Shown: positions 46,254 to 55,199, counted from the first letter of the stretch. The stretch is 64,000 bases of DNA from Lysinibacillus sphaericus (GCF_006864135.1 NZ_SADV01000002.1:124001-188000); one strand, 5' to 3'. The notes: generated by a model not told the origin, from the sequence alone. Made by a program: numbers and translations.

Positions 46254-48511
46254 TAAGCACGTTTAACTTCTTCCATAATATAGGCTTCGATAATGTCGCC
46301 TTCTTTAATATCGTTGAAGTTTGTAATTGTAATACCGCATTCGTAACCACGGGCAACTTCTTTTACTTCATCTTTGAAACGTTTAAGTGTATCTAATTCA
46401 CCTTCAAAAATTACTACGTTATCGCGGATTACACGTACGCCTGAATCACGAGTTACTTTACCTTCTGTTACGTATGAACCAGCAATTGTACCAACTTTTG
46501 ATACTTTAATTGTTTGGCGAACTTCTGCTTGACCAATAATTTTTTCTACGAATTCTGGATCAAGCATACCTTTCATTGCTTGTTCAATTTCTTCGATTAC
46601 TTTATAGATTATGCGGTGTAGACGAATATCTACGCCTTCTTCTTCTGCTGCACGTTTTGCATTGACATCTGGACGAACGTTGAAGCCGATAACAATTGCA
46701 TTAGAAGCCGCAGCAAGAGAAATATCTGATTCTGTAATCGCTCCAGCGCCAGTGTGAATAATTTTTACGTTTACGCCTTCAACATCAATTTTCATTAATG
46801 ATGCAGCCATAGCTTCTACAGTACCTTGAACGTCAGCTTTAACAATTAAGTTAAGCTCCTTCATTTCGCCTTGACTCATTTGTTCGAATAAATTATCAAG
46901 CGTTACGCGTTGTTTTTCTGAACGTTGTGCTTGAATCGCTGTCATTGCACGAGTTTCTCCAACTTGACGTGCTGTTTTTTCGTCTTCAAAGACAACGAAA
47001 CGGTCGCCAGCTTGTGGTACATCGTTTAAACCTGTGATTTCAACTGGCGTTGATGGTCCAGCTTCTTTCACACGACGGCCTTTGTCATTCACCATAGCAC
47101 GTACACGTCCATAAGTATGGCCGACAACAATTGGGTCCCCTACTTTTAATGTTCCATCTTGTACTAAAAGCGTTGCAACAGAGCCTCGACCTTTATCTAG
47201 CTGTGCTTCAATTACTGTACCAAGTGCTAAGCGATTAGGGCTCGCTTTTAATTCTCCAACTTCAGCAACAAGTAAAATCATTTCAAGTAATGTGTCAATG
47301 CCTTCACCTTTTAATGCAGAGATTGGTACGAAAATAGTTTCGCCACCCCAAGCTTCAGGAACTAGGCCATGCTCTGTTAACTCTTGCATCACACGGTCTG
47401 GATTAGCTGAAGGTTTATCCATTTTATTGACTGCAACAATAATTGGTACTTCTGCTGCTTTTGCGTGGTTAATTGCTTCTACTGTTTGTGGCATAACGCC
47501 ATCATCCGCAGCCACTACTAAAATCGTTAAGTCCGTTACTTTCGCACCGCGCGCACGCATAGTTGTAAACGCAGCGTGTCCTGGTGTATCAAGGAACGTA
47601 ATTTTTTTGTCGCCTTCAGTTACTTGATAAGCACCGATATGCTGAGTAATACCTCCAGCCTCTCCAGCTGTAACTTTAGTATTGCGAATAGAGTCTAACA
47701 ATGTAGTTTTACCATGGTCAACGTGACCCATAATTGTTACTACAGGAGGACGTTCTGATAAGTCCGCCTCGTTAATTTCTTCTGTTTGTTCGAAGTGTGT
47801 TTCTAAATCCGTAATATCTACACGAATTTCTTCTTCAACTTCTACACCATAGTCTGCGCAAAGTAATTCAATTGCATCCTTATCTAATTCTTGGTTAATT
47901 GTTGCCATTACACCAAGCATAAATAATTTTTTAATAATTTCTGATGGCTCACGGTGTAATTTTTTTGCTAATTCCGCTACAGAAAGTGATTCAACAAAAG
48001 TAATTTTTTCTGGTAATTCCTTTTGTTTCACTGGTAGAGTTGGTTGATGTGTTTTTGGATGGCGACGTTTCCCGCCATGGATTCCTGGTTTTGGACGTTG
48101 GTTGTAACCACCGCCACCTCTGCGATTATTATTATTATTATTGTTATTATTATTATTATTTGTCATATTTCGATTTTGACTACCTTTTGTATTCTTAGAT
48201 TTTTCGTTAGACGAATTTGAGTTTTGATGCGTTTGTTGCTGATTATTGGCCTTAGGCTTGGAAGTAGCAGATTGCTGCTTTTGCCCATCTTGCTTTTTCA
48301 CCGATTGCTGTGATTTTTGCGAAACATTTTGAGTAGGTTGCTTCGCGTCTGTTATCGTTTTAAATGTTTGGTTTAACTTTGACACTACGTCTTTTTCTAA
48401 CATTGACATATGGTTTGTTACGCTAACATTTAAATTATTTAGTGCTTCAATAACCTCTTTACTCGTTTTATTCACTTGTTTCGCATATTCATGAACTCTG
48501 ATTTTGGTCAT
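46253..48511 (-). CDS. infB: Translation initiation factor IF-2
   Basis: A 752-residue GTPase that brings initiator tRNA to the ribosome. A helical N-terminal domain is followed by a low-complexity Gln/Asn/Lys linker including 12 consecutive Asn (118-129) and an Arg/Gly segment. The G domain has G1 GHVDHGKT (262-269), DTPGH and NKMD; beta-barrel and C-terminal domains follow. The poly-Asn is coded by a trinucleotide repeat at 48125-48160. It starts 14 bp after ylxQ. Confidence 0.99.
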   Translation of the reverse strand: MTKIRVHEYAKQVNKTSKEVIEALNNLNVSVTNHMSMLEKDVVSKLNQTFKTITDAKQPTQNVSQKSQQSVKKQDGQKQQSATSKPKANNQQQTHQNSNSSNEKSKNTKGSQNRNMTNNNNNNNNNNNNRRGGGGYNQRPKPGIHGGKRRHPKTHQPTLPVKQKELPEKITFVESLSVAELAKKLHREPSEIIKKLFMLGVMATINQELDKDAIELLCADYGVEVEEEIRVDITDLETHFEQTEEINEADLSERPPVVTIMGHVDHGKTTLLDSIRNTKVTAGEAGGITQHIGAYQVTEGDKKITFLDTPGHAAFTTMRARGAKVTDLTILVVAADDGVMPQTVEAINHAKAAEVPIIVAVNKMDKPSANPDRVMQELTEHGLVPEAWGGETIFVPISALKGEGIDTLLEMILLVAEVGELKASPNRLALGTVIEAQLDKGRGSVATLLVQDGTLKVGDPIVVGHTYGRVRAMVNDKGRRVKEAGPSTPVEITGLNDVPQAGDRFVVFEDEKTARQVGETRAMTAIQAQRSEKQRVTLDNLFEQMSQGEMKELNLIVKADVQGTVEAMAASLMKIDVEGVNVKIIHTGAGAITESDISLAAASNAIVIGFNVRPDVNAKRAAEEEGVDIRLHRIIYKVIEEIEQAMKGMLDPEFVEKIIGQAEVRQTIKVSKVGTIAGSYVTEGKVTRDSGVRVIRDNVVIFEGELDTLKRFKDEVKEVARGYECGITITNFNDIKEGDIIEAYIMEEVKRA
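48125..48160. repeat. Trinucleotide microsatellite in infB
   Basis: Twelve consecutive ATT/GTT triplets on the plus strand (Asn codons on the minus strand), 11 of them ATT. It stays in frame, so gain or loss of units would change linker length without breaking IF-2. Confidence 0.9.
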
Positions 48512-48525
48512 CTGCTCACCCCCGA

Positions 48526-48837
48526 TTATTTTTCGTTGAGTAGACTAGACAATTTACTTGCAAAACCTTTATCGGTAATAGCTAAAGCCACTCGGGCCTC
48601 CTTACCTGTAGCATGTCCTAGATCATAACGATCACCAATTACATGATACTCAACGTTGTAATACGTGCATTTATCTTGAATTTTTTTGCTAGAGTTTTTA
48701 GAAGCATCGTTTGCAAGCAGTACTAGCTTAGCATTACCATTGCGGACTTCCTTTACTACTAACTCTTCTCCTGAAATCACTTTACGGGCTCTTGCCGCTA
48801 TCCCAAGCAAATTATACACCGCTTGATTATTAATCAT
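48526..48837 (-). CDS. ylxQ: L7Ae family ribosomal-like protein YlxQ
   Basis: A 103-residue L7Ae/L30e/S12e-type RNA-binding protein that recognises kink-turns in this family. Signature: [17 protein letters not shown] and [13 protein letters not shown]. Its ATG overlaps the ylxR stop by 4 nt (ATGA). It sits between ylxR and infB, as throughout the Firmicutes. Confidence 0.95.
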   Translation of the reverse strand: MINNQAVYNLLGIAARARKVISGEELVVKEVRNGNAKLVLLANDASKNSSKKIQDKCTYYNVEYHVIGDRYDLGHATGKEARVALAITDKGFASKLSSLLNEK

Positions 48838-49112
48838 ATAATAGACTCCCTACGAATCAACAAAATAAGCTCATCGTAGATTTCTTCAGGAATTTTTACA
48901 TCAAGTTGGTGCCCTAAAACATTTTTCTTACGGGCGATTTCAATCGCTTTTTCCGATTTAGAGACATAGGCACCACGTCCGGGTTTTTTCCCGGAAACAT
49001 CTACACTTACCTCGCCCTCTTTCGAACGAACGACACGGATCATTTCTTTCTTTGGTAGCATTTCTCCGGTTGCTACGCATTTTCGAAGAGGTACTTTTTT
49101 ATTAATAGCCAT
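48834..49112 (-). CDS. ylxR: YlxR/RnpM RNA-binding protein
   Basis: A 92-residue DUF448 protein; in B. subtilis YlxR has been described as RnpM, which binds and modulates RNase P. The signature is PLRKCVATGEMLPKKEMIR followed by GRGAYVSKS. ATG at 49112 is preferred because AAAGGTGA lies 5 nt upstream; the upstream GTG at 49121 overlaps that site. It is separated from nusA by a 170-bp gap with a large inverted repeat. Confidence 0.94.
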   Translation of the reverse strand: MAINKKVPLRKCVATGEMLPKKEMIRVVRSKEGEVSVDVSGKKPGRGAYVSKSEKAIEIARKKNVLGHQLDVKIPEEIYDELILLIRRESII

Positions 49113-49216
49113 AAGAATCACCTTTCCTCTCTGAAGCTTGTCGTAAGAGGTGGACTAGCCATGCACTACATTGTTATATATTCGGAATTAAACCATAATA
49201 TTTTCCAATGTAGGCT

Positions 49217-49264
49217 CTGCCATTATTCAGTCGACGCAGCCCAACGCCCACTGAATAATGGCAG
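49217..49264. repeat. Perfect 15-bp inverted repeat between nusA and ylxR
   Basis: CTGCCATTATTCAGT (49217-49231) is exactly complementary to ACTGAATAATGGCAG (49250-49264), with an 18-nt loop. No T tract follows on either strand, so it is unlikely to be a simple terminator. It may set mRNA processing between nusA and the rest of the operon. Confidence 0.75.
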
Positions 49265-49290
49265 CTAACAAGTCACACGGGCTTTCTTAC

Positions 49291-50430
49291 TTATTCTTCG
49301 TCGTCTTGATATAAGTCAACTGTCACATCATCAAAATCACTTTCTTCATCCTCAGCAGGTATGAAAGTGCTTGTTGCAGATGGATAAATGCCTAATTCAC
49401 GTGCATCTGTTTCACTCTTAATATCAATTTTCCAGCCAGTTAGCTTAGCAGCTAAACGAGCATTTTGACCACGTTTACCAATTGCTAGTGATAGTTGATA
49501 GTCTGGCACAACAACAGTAGTAGATTTTTCTTCTTCATTGACTTGAACATCTAAAACTTTAGATGGGCTAAGAGCATTTGCTACAAATACAACCGGGTCT
49601 TCTGACCATTCAACGATATCGATTTTTTCGCCGTTTAATTCATTTACAATTGTTTGCACACGAGCGCCTTTTGCTCCTACACATGAACCTACTGGATCTA
49701 CCTCTTCGTTATGTGCATAAACAGAAATTTTAGAACGATCTCCTGCTTCACGAGCAATTGATTTAATTTCTACAATACCTTCATAAATTTCAGGAACTTC
49801 CATTTCAAATAAGCGGCGTAATAAACCAGGATGTGTACGTGAAACAATAACTTGCGGTCCGCGCGTTGTACGTTCAACCTTTGTAATATAAACTTTGATG
49901 CGCTCGTGTGGATGGTATGTTTCACCTTGAATTTGTTCGTTTTGTGGTAATGCAGCCTCTACTTTTCCAAGACCTACGTAAATATTACGAGCATCTAGAC
50001 GCTCAACTACACCCGTCACGATATCATCTTCACGGTCGACATATTGCTCGTAAATTAAACCACGTTCTGCTTCGCGAACACGTTGTGTTACAACTTGTTT
50101 CGCTGTCTGTGCAGCAATACGACCAAAGTTTCGAGGTGTTACTTCCTGCTCAACCACATCTTCCAACTGGTATGCAGGGTTGATAGCCTTAGCATCTTCT
50201 TCAGAGATTTGTAAACGGTCATCTTCTACTTCTTCAACAACATCTTTGCGTGAAAAGACACGAATAGAGCCCTTATCTAAATTTAAGTCAACACGAACAT
50301 TTTGTGCTTGATTGAAGTTGCGTTTGTAAGCTGTAACTAATGCCGCTTCTATTGCTTCAATTAACACATCTCTTGAAATTCCTTTTTGTTCTTCTAGCGC
50401 ATTTAGCGCATCTAACAAATCACTACTCAT
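49291..50430 (-). CDS. nusA: Transcription termination/antitermination factor NusA
   Basis: A 379-residue RNA polymerase-binding factor that promotes pausing and hairpin termination. It has the N-terminal RNAP-binding domain (SSDLLDALNALEEQKGISRD), an S1 domain, and KH1-KH2 (VGSCVGAKGARVQTIVNEL; LAIGKRGQNARLAAKLTGW), plus an acidic tail. The ATG at 50430 has AGGAGTG 9 nt upstream; the GTG at 50442 lies within that site. It starts 31 bp after rimP. Confidence 0.98.
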   Translation of the reverse strand: MSSDLLDALNALEEQKGISRDVLIEAIEAALVTAYKRNFNQAQNVRVDLNLDKGSIRVFSRKDVVEEVEDDRLQISEEDAKAINPAYQLEDVVEQEVTPRNFGRIAAQTAKQVVTQRVREAERGLIYEQYVDREDDIVTGVVERLDARNIYVGLGKVEAALPQNEQIQGETYHPHERIKVYITKVERTTRGPQVIVSRTHPGLLRRLFEMEVPEIYEGIVEIKSIAREAGDRSKISVYAHNEEVDPVGSCVGAKGARVQTIVNELNGEKIDIVEWSEDPVVFVANALSPSKVLDVQVNEEEKSTTVVVPDYQLSLAIGKRGQNARLAAKLTGWKIDIKSETDARELGIYPSATSTFIPAEDEESDFDDVTVDLYQDDEE

Positions 50431-50461
50431 TTTTGTTTTCACTCCTAAATATGCATTATGC

Positions 50462-50932
50462 TTAAAAATCGATGGCTAGTCGTGCCAATGCGATTTTTTC
50501 TTGTTCAATTGTTACTGTAATTTTACGCGTTTTAATGCGTACTTCCATCACTAATGTATGTTCATCGTATGACGTTAAGTAGCCTTGGAATTCCTTCATG
50601 TCCTTGATGGGCTCATAGGTTTTAACATAAATAAATTTGCCAATCGCATTTTCAAAATCAGTATCTTTTTTTAATGGACGTTCTGCTCCAGGTGAAGAAA
50701 CTTCTAAATAATAGTTTTGTGTAATTGGATCATTTTCATCCAATAGCAAACTTAGTCGTTCACTAACTTGAGCACATTGTTCAATGTCAATTCCACCTTC
50801 AGGTGTATCCACATAAACACGTAAAAACCAGTTACGTCCTTCTTTTACGAACTCGACATCTACAAGTTCAAGATTTAACTCTTCAACAATCGGTTTGGCG
50901 AGCTCTTCAATTAAAGATGGTACTTTGCTCAT
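50462..50932 (-). CDS. rimP: Ribosome maturation factor RimP
   Basis: A 156-residue two-domain 30S assembly factor (YlxS). Family motifs include LELVDVEFVKEGRNWFLRV, IDIEQCAQVSERLSLLLD and YYLEVSSPGAERPL. It is the first gene of the nusA-infB operon. In Bacillus polC lies directly upstream; here about 4.7 kb of accessory DNA separates them. Confidence 0.97.
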   Translation of the reverse strand: MSKVPSLIEELAKPIVEELNLELVDVEFVKEGRNWFLRVYVDTPEGGIDIEQCAQVSERLSLLLDENDPITQNYYLEVSSPGAERPLKKDTDFENAIGKFIYVKTYEPIKDMKEFQGYLTSYDEHTLVMEVRIKTRKITVTIEQEKIALARLAIDF

Positions 50933-51054
50933 TATTTCCTCCTGTATCTATCAAATTCTGGCGTAATAAAACAGAAATTCCACCAGTAGCTTTGGTGAAA
51001 TTTAACGGTCTTACCTGCTGTTAGTCAAAAATTTGTTTTGCTACGGTATAACAA

Positions 51055-51087
51055 CAGAAAAGAGCGGGAAGGTCCCACTCTTTTGCT
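51055..51087 (-). terminator. Terminator upstream of rimP (original polC terminator?)
   Basis: AAAAGAGCGGG (51058-51068) pairs, with one mismatch, with CCCACTCTTTT (51074-51084), and TTTT ends the minus-strand stem. It lies between the relic polC 3' end and rimP, where a polC terminator should be. The intact polC at 55606 has no comparable one. Confidence 0.7.
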
Positions 51088-51292
51088 GGAAAAATATCAA
51101 CAAATTATTACCATAAGGATAGCATAGTTTACAGCATAATGCAAATTTCCTTCAACTAGACAACATTTGTATATAGCCATTGATATGTCTGAAATTTGAA
51201 TAGACACTTTATTTAGTCAAAAGAATTCACTTTATCCGTATTATTTGCATGAACATTATATCTGATACCTTAATTTAATCCCACATTCGATA
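51088..51292. other. Spacer between terminator and polC relic
   Basis: AT-rich, without a supported gene or structure. Confidence 0.4.
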
Positions 51293-51480
51293 TTAGAAAA
51301 GCGTCAGCTGATTAGTATCAGTCATCCCCTCTAAGCAGCCTAGCCGATTCATGTATTCGATGATTAATGTTTTAGAGATACGACCTCGTTGCTATATATC
51401 TTTTCTATTAAAGTCAATAGTATTAATTTCTCCCTCTTCTCGTGCGAAATGATTGTTAATCCCAGGTAATATAATCTTTT
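51293..51480 (-). pseudogene. Relic of a second polC 3' end
   Basis: The minus strand translates in one frame to AREEGEI, a 5-residue insertion, NRKDI-stop, then [32 protein letters not shown] and a stop (51293-51295). The intact PolC ends [45 protein letters not shown]. One CAA has become TAG and one Ile codon is inserted. Upstream, LPGINN matches IPGLGTN. The real polC ends at 55606, so this is a decayed extra copy of its last 50-60 codons. Confidence 0.9.
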
Positions 51481-51875
51481 AATTTTGCTTCTCGATGATA
51501 AAAAGAAACAGTAGATGCGTACATTACTCCGTCTGTTAGTTCTATACTAGCAAGATTTCATAAGCTGATTCAATTGCCCTTGACACGTAACTAAGTCTGC
51601 AGAGGAACTTGCTAACCCCTTCCTACAGGAATATCACTATTTCTAATGTACCTCCTATTGAGAGGTTATTATCTCTCATAGAAAATAATAAATGATAATT
51701 CCGAGATCTTCATTTTCCCCCTAACATTGACCGGAATTTAAAGGCCGATGATTTTTTGTAACTAGTTCATTTTCATATCTTGTAATATACAAAGCACACA
51801 ATATTGGACATCATGTGAACCCTACTTGTTTTAAAATAAAAAGTTTGGGAGAGACACTTTATTTAAGCTAAATTT
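51481..51875. other. Gene-free stretch beyond the polC relic
   Basis: No gene is supported. Short stretches such as CTCGATGATAAA may be further decayed polC sequence but cannot be aligned by eye. Nothing else is clear. Confidence 0.4.
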
Positions 51876-52543
51876 TCAGTTCAAACTTATATTTCCTGAT
51901 TTAGTTTCAATTTTCATTTTATTTTCTCCATTACCCGAGGAACCTTTAAAACCTTTCTTTGTTTGTGTTTTTTCGCTTAGGGACAGGTTTACGGATTGTC
52001 TTCCACTGTTTGTAGCGATTTCCAAATTTAGATTAGGTTGCTTTTCATCAAAAGTTACTGAGGCATTGCCACTTGTAGTTGAAAGTTCTACGTCACCATT
52101 TATTTCTTTAACGTGGAGTTTAATATCACCACTGCTAGATCGTATGTCAATATTATTTTGAACGAGATCCTGTCCAGAAACATTGCCAGAGGATCCATCC
52201 AAAATTATTTTCCTCTTAAATTGATGAGGGATTCTAACCTCTAAAGTAGGTTTTTTTTTGAAATTGATTAAGCGTCTAATATCATTACTAAGATCAATTG
52301 ATAACCGTTTTGATGACTTATCCAATGTTACACCTGGTCCGTTATCATAAGCCGTTAGATAGGTTTCTAATTCACTTTTTTCGCTTGGCCGGAAATTAAC
52401 ATCGGTACTTGCAAAATTTATAACTATTTCCTCAACATCTTCTATCGACTCTTTATTAACACTTACCTCTTTTTCCCCTGATGAACATCCTGCAAGAATG
52501 ATTACTATACTAAAAACAAAATTAAAGCAAATTTTTTTAACAT
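51876..52543 (-). pseudogene. DUF4097-type lipoprotein, frameshifted in a poly-A tract
   Basis: A perfect ribosome site (AAGGAGG, 7 nt) precedes ATG at 52543. After MLKK the frame ends at TAG TAA. Shifting by one base after the seven-A run (52532-52538) opens a frame reading FSIVIILAGC (lipobox), then SSGEKEVSVN and on to a beta-repeat DUF4097/DUF4098-like domain (SSGNVSG, SSSGDIKLHV, TTSGNASVTF, TKSGNISL). The last 149 codons (from 52325) are uninterrupted. An eighth A would restore a lipoprotein of about 222 residues. It is driven by a MerR-type promoter. Sequencing error or phase variation are alternatives to true loss. Confidence 0.82.
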
Positions 52544-52563
52544 GAAATTTCCTCCTTATGCCA

Positions 52564-52594
52564 ATTATATAAAATGACGTAAGGTCATTTTCAA
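52564..52594 (-). promoter_or_regulatory. MerR-type promoter (minus side of the divergon)
   Basis: On the minus strand TTGAAA (52589-52594) and TATAAT (52564-52569) are separated by 19 bp. The spacer contains the dyad TGACCTTACGTCA (52575-52587). The long spacer with a central dyad is the MerR activation signature. It drives the frameshifted lipoprotein gene. Confidence 0.85.
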
Positions 52595-52622
52595 TCTTTA
52601 CGCAGTATAATGTTTAAATTAG

Positions 52623-52653
52623 TTGAAAGTGACCTAGCGTCATCTTTTATACT
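52623..52653 (+). promoter_or_regulatory. MerR-type promoter (plus side of the divergon)
   Basis: TTGAAA (52623-52628) and TATACT (52648-52653) are separated by 19 bp. The spacer holds TGACCTAGCGTCA (52630-52642), differing from the minus-side dyad at only two positions. It should drive the small membrane protein, the MerR gene and the GAP-like gene. Confidence 0.85.
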
Positions 52654-52700
52654 GTTAATATACCTTTTACATCATTATCTATAGGAGGGGGAAATTTCCT

Positions 52701-52853
52701 TTGAAAAAAGAAGATATTGTTATTTATGCTTGCGTTATTATTGGTGCAGGTATAGCTTTTCAATTTGGTAATGGTATTATTGGGGTGCTTATTGGCCTGG
52801 GAGTAGGTTACTTATTTAAATCTCTATTTTTTAATACGACGAATAAAGAATAA
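52701..52853 (+). CDS. Small membrane protein, 50 residues
   Basis: TTG at 52701 is preceded by AGGAGGGGG at 8 nt spacing. The product begins KKEDIVIYACVIIGAGIAF and has two hydrophobic stretches rich in Gly (GAG, GNG, GLGVG), consistent with a hairpin of two short membrane helices, ending in a charged tail. It ends 16 bp before the MerR gene and starts 48 bp after the -10 of the MerR-type promoter. I do not recognise a family. It could be a membrane sensor or accessory subunit of this divergon. Confidence 0.7.
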   Translation: MKKEDIVIYACVIIGAGIAFQFGNGIIGVLIGLGVGYLFKSLFFNTTNKE

Positions 52854-52869
52854 GGAAGTAGGAATAACA

Positions 52870-53607
52870 TTGTTACATATTAATGAAGTGAAAAAGATGA
52901 GTGGTGTGTCCGTTAGAACCTTAAGATATTATGACCAGATAGAACTGCTAAAACCTGCATCAAAAACTCAAGGAGGTCACAGATTATACTCAAATTCAGA
53001 GTTAAAAAAATTACAGCAAATACAATTCTTAAAAACGATAGGCTTTCAATTAAGTGAAATCAAAATTATGTTAGAGTCTGAAGAATGGGACTGGTCCATT
53101 AGTCTAATGAAACAACTATCTTATGTAATAAATGAAAAGGACCGACTCTCAAATATAGAAATTAATTTAAGAGAACTAATAAATGGGATAGCAATTGAAG
53201 GAGAGGAATTTAGAATTCAAAAAATTATGAGTTTATATACTAGGGATTCAAAAGATATTTTGACTCATAATAGTGATGAATTAAATATTAAAAATGCTGA
53301 AGTACTATATAGACTTCCGAATATGTCAAGTAGTGATCCTGATTCTTTAGAGTGGATTGCTCTACTTGGTCAATTAAAAAAACATATGCACCTTGGTTAT
53401 AGTGCTACACGCATACAAAATATTATTAAAAGGATGGATGTGAAAAAAAGTGAAGATTTTGATGACGAAGATGCTTTTTTAGATACCCTTTGGAAAATTA
53501 GAATGTCACCTGAGGAGTCAAAAAAACATAACCTTTATCCTATTGATCAAGAGGTCCTCGATTTTATGGAAAAAGCTTATATTCATTACACCGCTAAGAA
53601 GTCATAG
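52870..53607 (+). CDS. MerR family transcriptional regulator
   Basis: A 245-residue regulator. The N-terminal MerR winged helix is textbook: INEVKKMSGVSVRTLRYYDQ, then GHRLYSNSELKKLQQIQFLK, followed by a coiled coil (about 75-120). The C-terminal 125 residues contain no cysteine cluster or recognisable TipAS/GyrI domain, so the ligand is unknown; metals sensed by Cys are unlikely. The TTG start at 52870 is preceded by AGGAAGTAGGA. It very likely activates the two promoters at 52564-52653. Confidence 0.93.
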   Translation: MLHINEVKKMSGVSVRTLRYYDQIELLKPASKTQGGHRLYSNSELKKLQQIQFLKTIGFQLSEIKIMLESEEWDWSISLMKQLSYVINEKDRLSNIEINLRELINGIAIEGEEFRIQKIMSLYTRDSKDILTHNSDELNIKNAEVLYRLPNMSSSDPDSLEWIALLGQLKKHMHLGYSATRIQNIIKRMDVKKSEDFDDEDAFLDTLWKIRMSPEESKKHNLYPIDQEVLDFMEKAYIHYTAKKS

Positions 53608-53641
53608 TTTTTTATCATAATCTATCGATGTGGAGGAATAT

Positions 53642-54298
53642 ATGGGAACAGATATTTTGGTTTATATAGGTGGCTTAGCGCTATTAGACACTTTAAGTCC
53701 TACAATAGTTGGTGTTACACTATACCTTATTTTAACAAATAAAAGAAATCTAACTTCAAGATTATTTTTATATCTATTTACAGTTGCACTATTGTATTTC
53801 TCATTAGGTGTAGCAATGATGTTAGGGTTACATTATATTATTGAAACCTTCTCTAACATATTTCAAAATAAAATATTCAGTTGGATTATTTTTATAGTAG
53901 GGGTTATTTTATTTGTGGGTAGCTTTTTTATCCCTACAAATAAAAAAAATAATATTCCCAAACCTAAAACTCAAAGTATATCCTCAATTATATTTATTGG
54001 TATTACAACTTTTTTAATTGAGGCAAGTGCAGCTTTTCCGTACTTTGCTGCTATTGGTTTATTAACAACAAATAATATACCGTCTTCTCAATGGTTGCCA
54101 ATTATCGCCACGTATAACATTATTATGGTTTTACCAGCATTACTTATCTTTTTAGGATATAAATTATTTGGAAGTTGGATAAATTCTAAATTAGTTAATC
54201 TTCATCATAAACTATCAAACACTTCAAATTCCGCACTATCTTGGATAATGTGCATTGTTGGGTTAATATTAATTTTTAACACTCTAGATTATCTATAA
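53642..54298 (+). CDS. GAP/LysE-like multi-span membrane protein
   Basis: A 218-residue protein with about six helices. The start (LALLDTLSPTIVGVTLYLIL) resembles the LysE-superfamily GAP (Sap/SfLAP) family, which includes exporters of amino acids and envelope glycolipids. ATG at 53642 has GGAGG 5 nt upstream; a GTG at 53630 overlaps this site. It lies 34 bp after the MerR gene and is probably its main effector. Substrate unknown; a similar-looking cation transporter of the CadD type is the main alternative. Confidence 0.68.
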   Translation: MGTDILVYIGGLALLDTLSPTIVGVTLYLILTNKRNLTSRLFLYLFTVALLYFSLGVAMMLGLHYIIETFSNIFQNKIFSWIIFIVGVILFVGSFFIPTNKKNNIPKPKTQSISSIIFIGITTFLIEASAAFPYFAAIGLLTTNNIPSSQWLPIIATYNIIMVLPALLIFLGYKLFGSWINSKLVNLHHKLSNTSNSALSWIMCIVGLILIFNTLDYL

Positions 54299-54398
54299 TC
54301 AAGTGAATCCACAGCCTAAGTTCTCCCTATGGAGAGTAGAAATAAAAAGAGCATTGACCGGTTGCCCCCGTTTTCAATATAGGAATCAAAAAACATTT

Positions 54399-54441
54399 AA
54401 CAGCCAATTGCCGGGATTTGACCGGTGACGGCTGTTTAGTT
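54399..54441 (+). terminator. Hairpin after the MerR-GAP operon
   Basis: TTAACAGCC..TTGCCGG pairs imperfectly with ACCGGT..CGGCTGTTTA, with TTT after the stem on the plus strand. It is the only terminator-like structure following the plus-strand operon, 100 bp after its last stop. Confidence 0.5.
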
Positions 54442-54545
54442 TCGCTCGAATACATATATGGGATAACAATTTTCGGTAGTTTACACTTCGATGACCCTCT
54501 TAAGCGCTTCTCAACTTATCAAGATTTTTCAGACTTTAGCGAGGA

Positions 54546-54716
54546 ATGAAACGATTCGATGGAGGCATTACCATTGGGTTGATACCAATTGAACAAAGAA
54601 AACGTTTTAACTCACTTCGAGGCTTACTTGATTCTGGCACCGGTTCAGCCATTGCAGGACTGCTGTTTACGATCGGAACACCTAATATGGCAATTTATTT
54701 GAATGCACAGCTTTAT
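54546..54716 (+). pseudogene. MFS transporter remnant
   Basis: A short open frame reads GLIPIEQRKRFNSLRGLLDS, then AIAGLLFTIGTPNMAIYLNA. This matches the mid-protein pattern of MFS drug transporters around helix 5-6 (EQRxRxNSLxGLLxS...GPxxAGLLF), but has no start region or continuation. The frame runs on into a 21-bp repeat, so only about 50 codons of the transporter survive. Confidence 0.5.
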
Positions 54717-54721
54717 TTTTA

Positions 54722-54922
54722 TCAGCGTTTCCGTCGCTTTGGTTCTTCTTTCCGTCGCTCTGATTTCTTTTCTTCGCTTCGATTTCTTTTCGTCACTCTA
54801 GCTGTTCTTTCCGCCGCTTTATCGGGGCTATCCACGATTTTGGCCACTCTATCCACGATTTTGACGATTCTATCCGTCACTTCGGCTCTTCTTTCCGTCA
54901 CTCTATCTTTCCTGCTTGCCAT
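54722..54922. repeat. 21-bp imperfect tandem repeat, about 9 units
   Basis: Successive units such as ATCCACGATTTTGGCCACTCT, ATCCACGATTTTGACGATTCT and ATCCGTCACTTCGGCTCTTCT keep a 21-bp period. On the minus strand it would code Arg/Glu/Val heptads (66 residues), but no ribosome site precedes the ATG, so I treat it as repeat DNA rather than a gene. A further weak run of 21-bp units is at 54472-54534. Confidence 0.7.
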
Positions 54923-55199
54923 AAGATACTATATCCGATTGTCTAATCACTAAAATTAAATGAAACAACCTGAGCCCTTACAATATAGAACCCAAGTTGA
55001 TGAAATTTATTAATTCTTTCCTTTAACAAGATGCACTAATCCGGGACGGTAACACCGTTTAACTTTAATACATCTTCTGAAATGTATATGGATATGGCTT
55101 TTTTCTTACAGTTTAAAAATGTGACGCTTCCAATCATAACTTTGAGGTTGAAGTTGAGGTTTATCTGGAAAATCAATAATATAGGGTTGTTTATCCCAA
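54923..55199. other. Gene-free stretch, eroded DNA
   Basis: No intact gene. A minus-strand frame around 55100-55190 (DKQPYIIDFPDKPQLQPQ) is open for a short distance, without start or recognisable family. Confidence 0.35.

Noticed and set aside
54722-54922. Gene for a 66-residue Arg/Glu-rich coiled-coil protein on the minus strand
   Set aside because: It is entirely made of 21-bp repeats, has no ribosome site, and the opposite strand is equally open.
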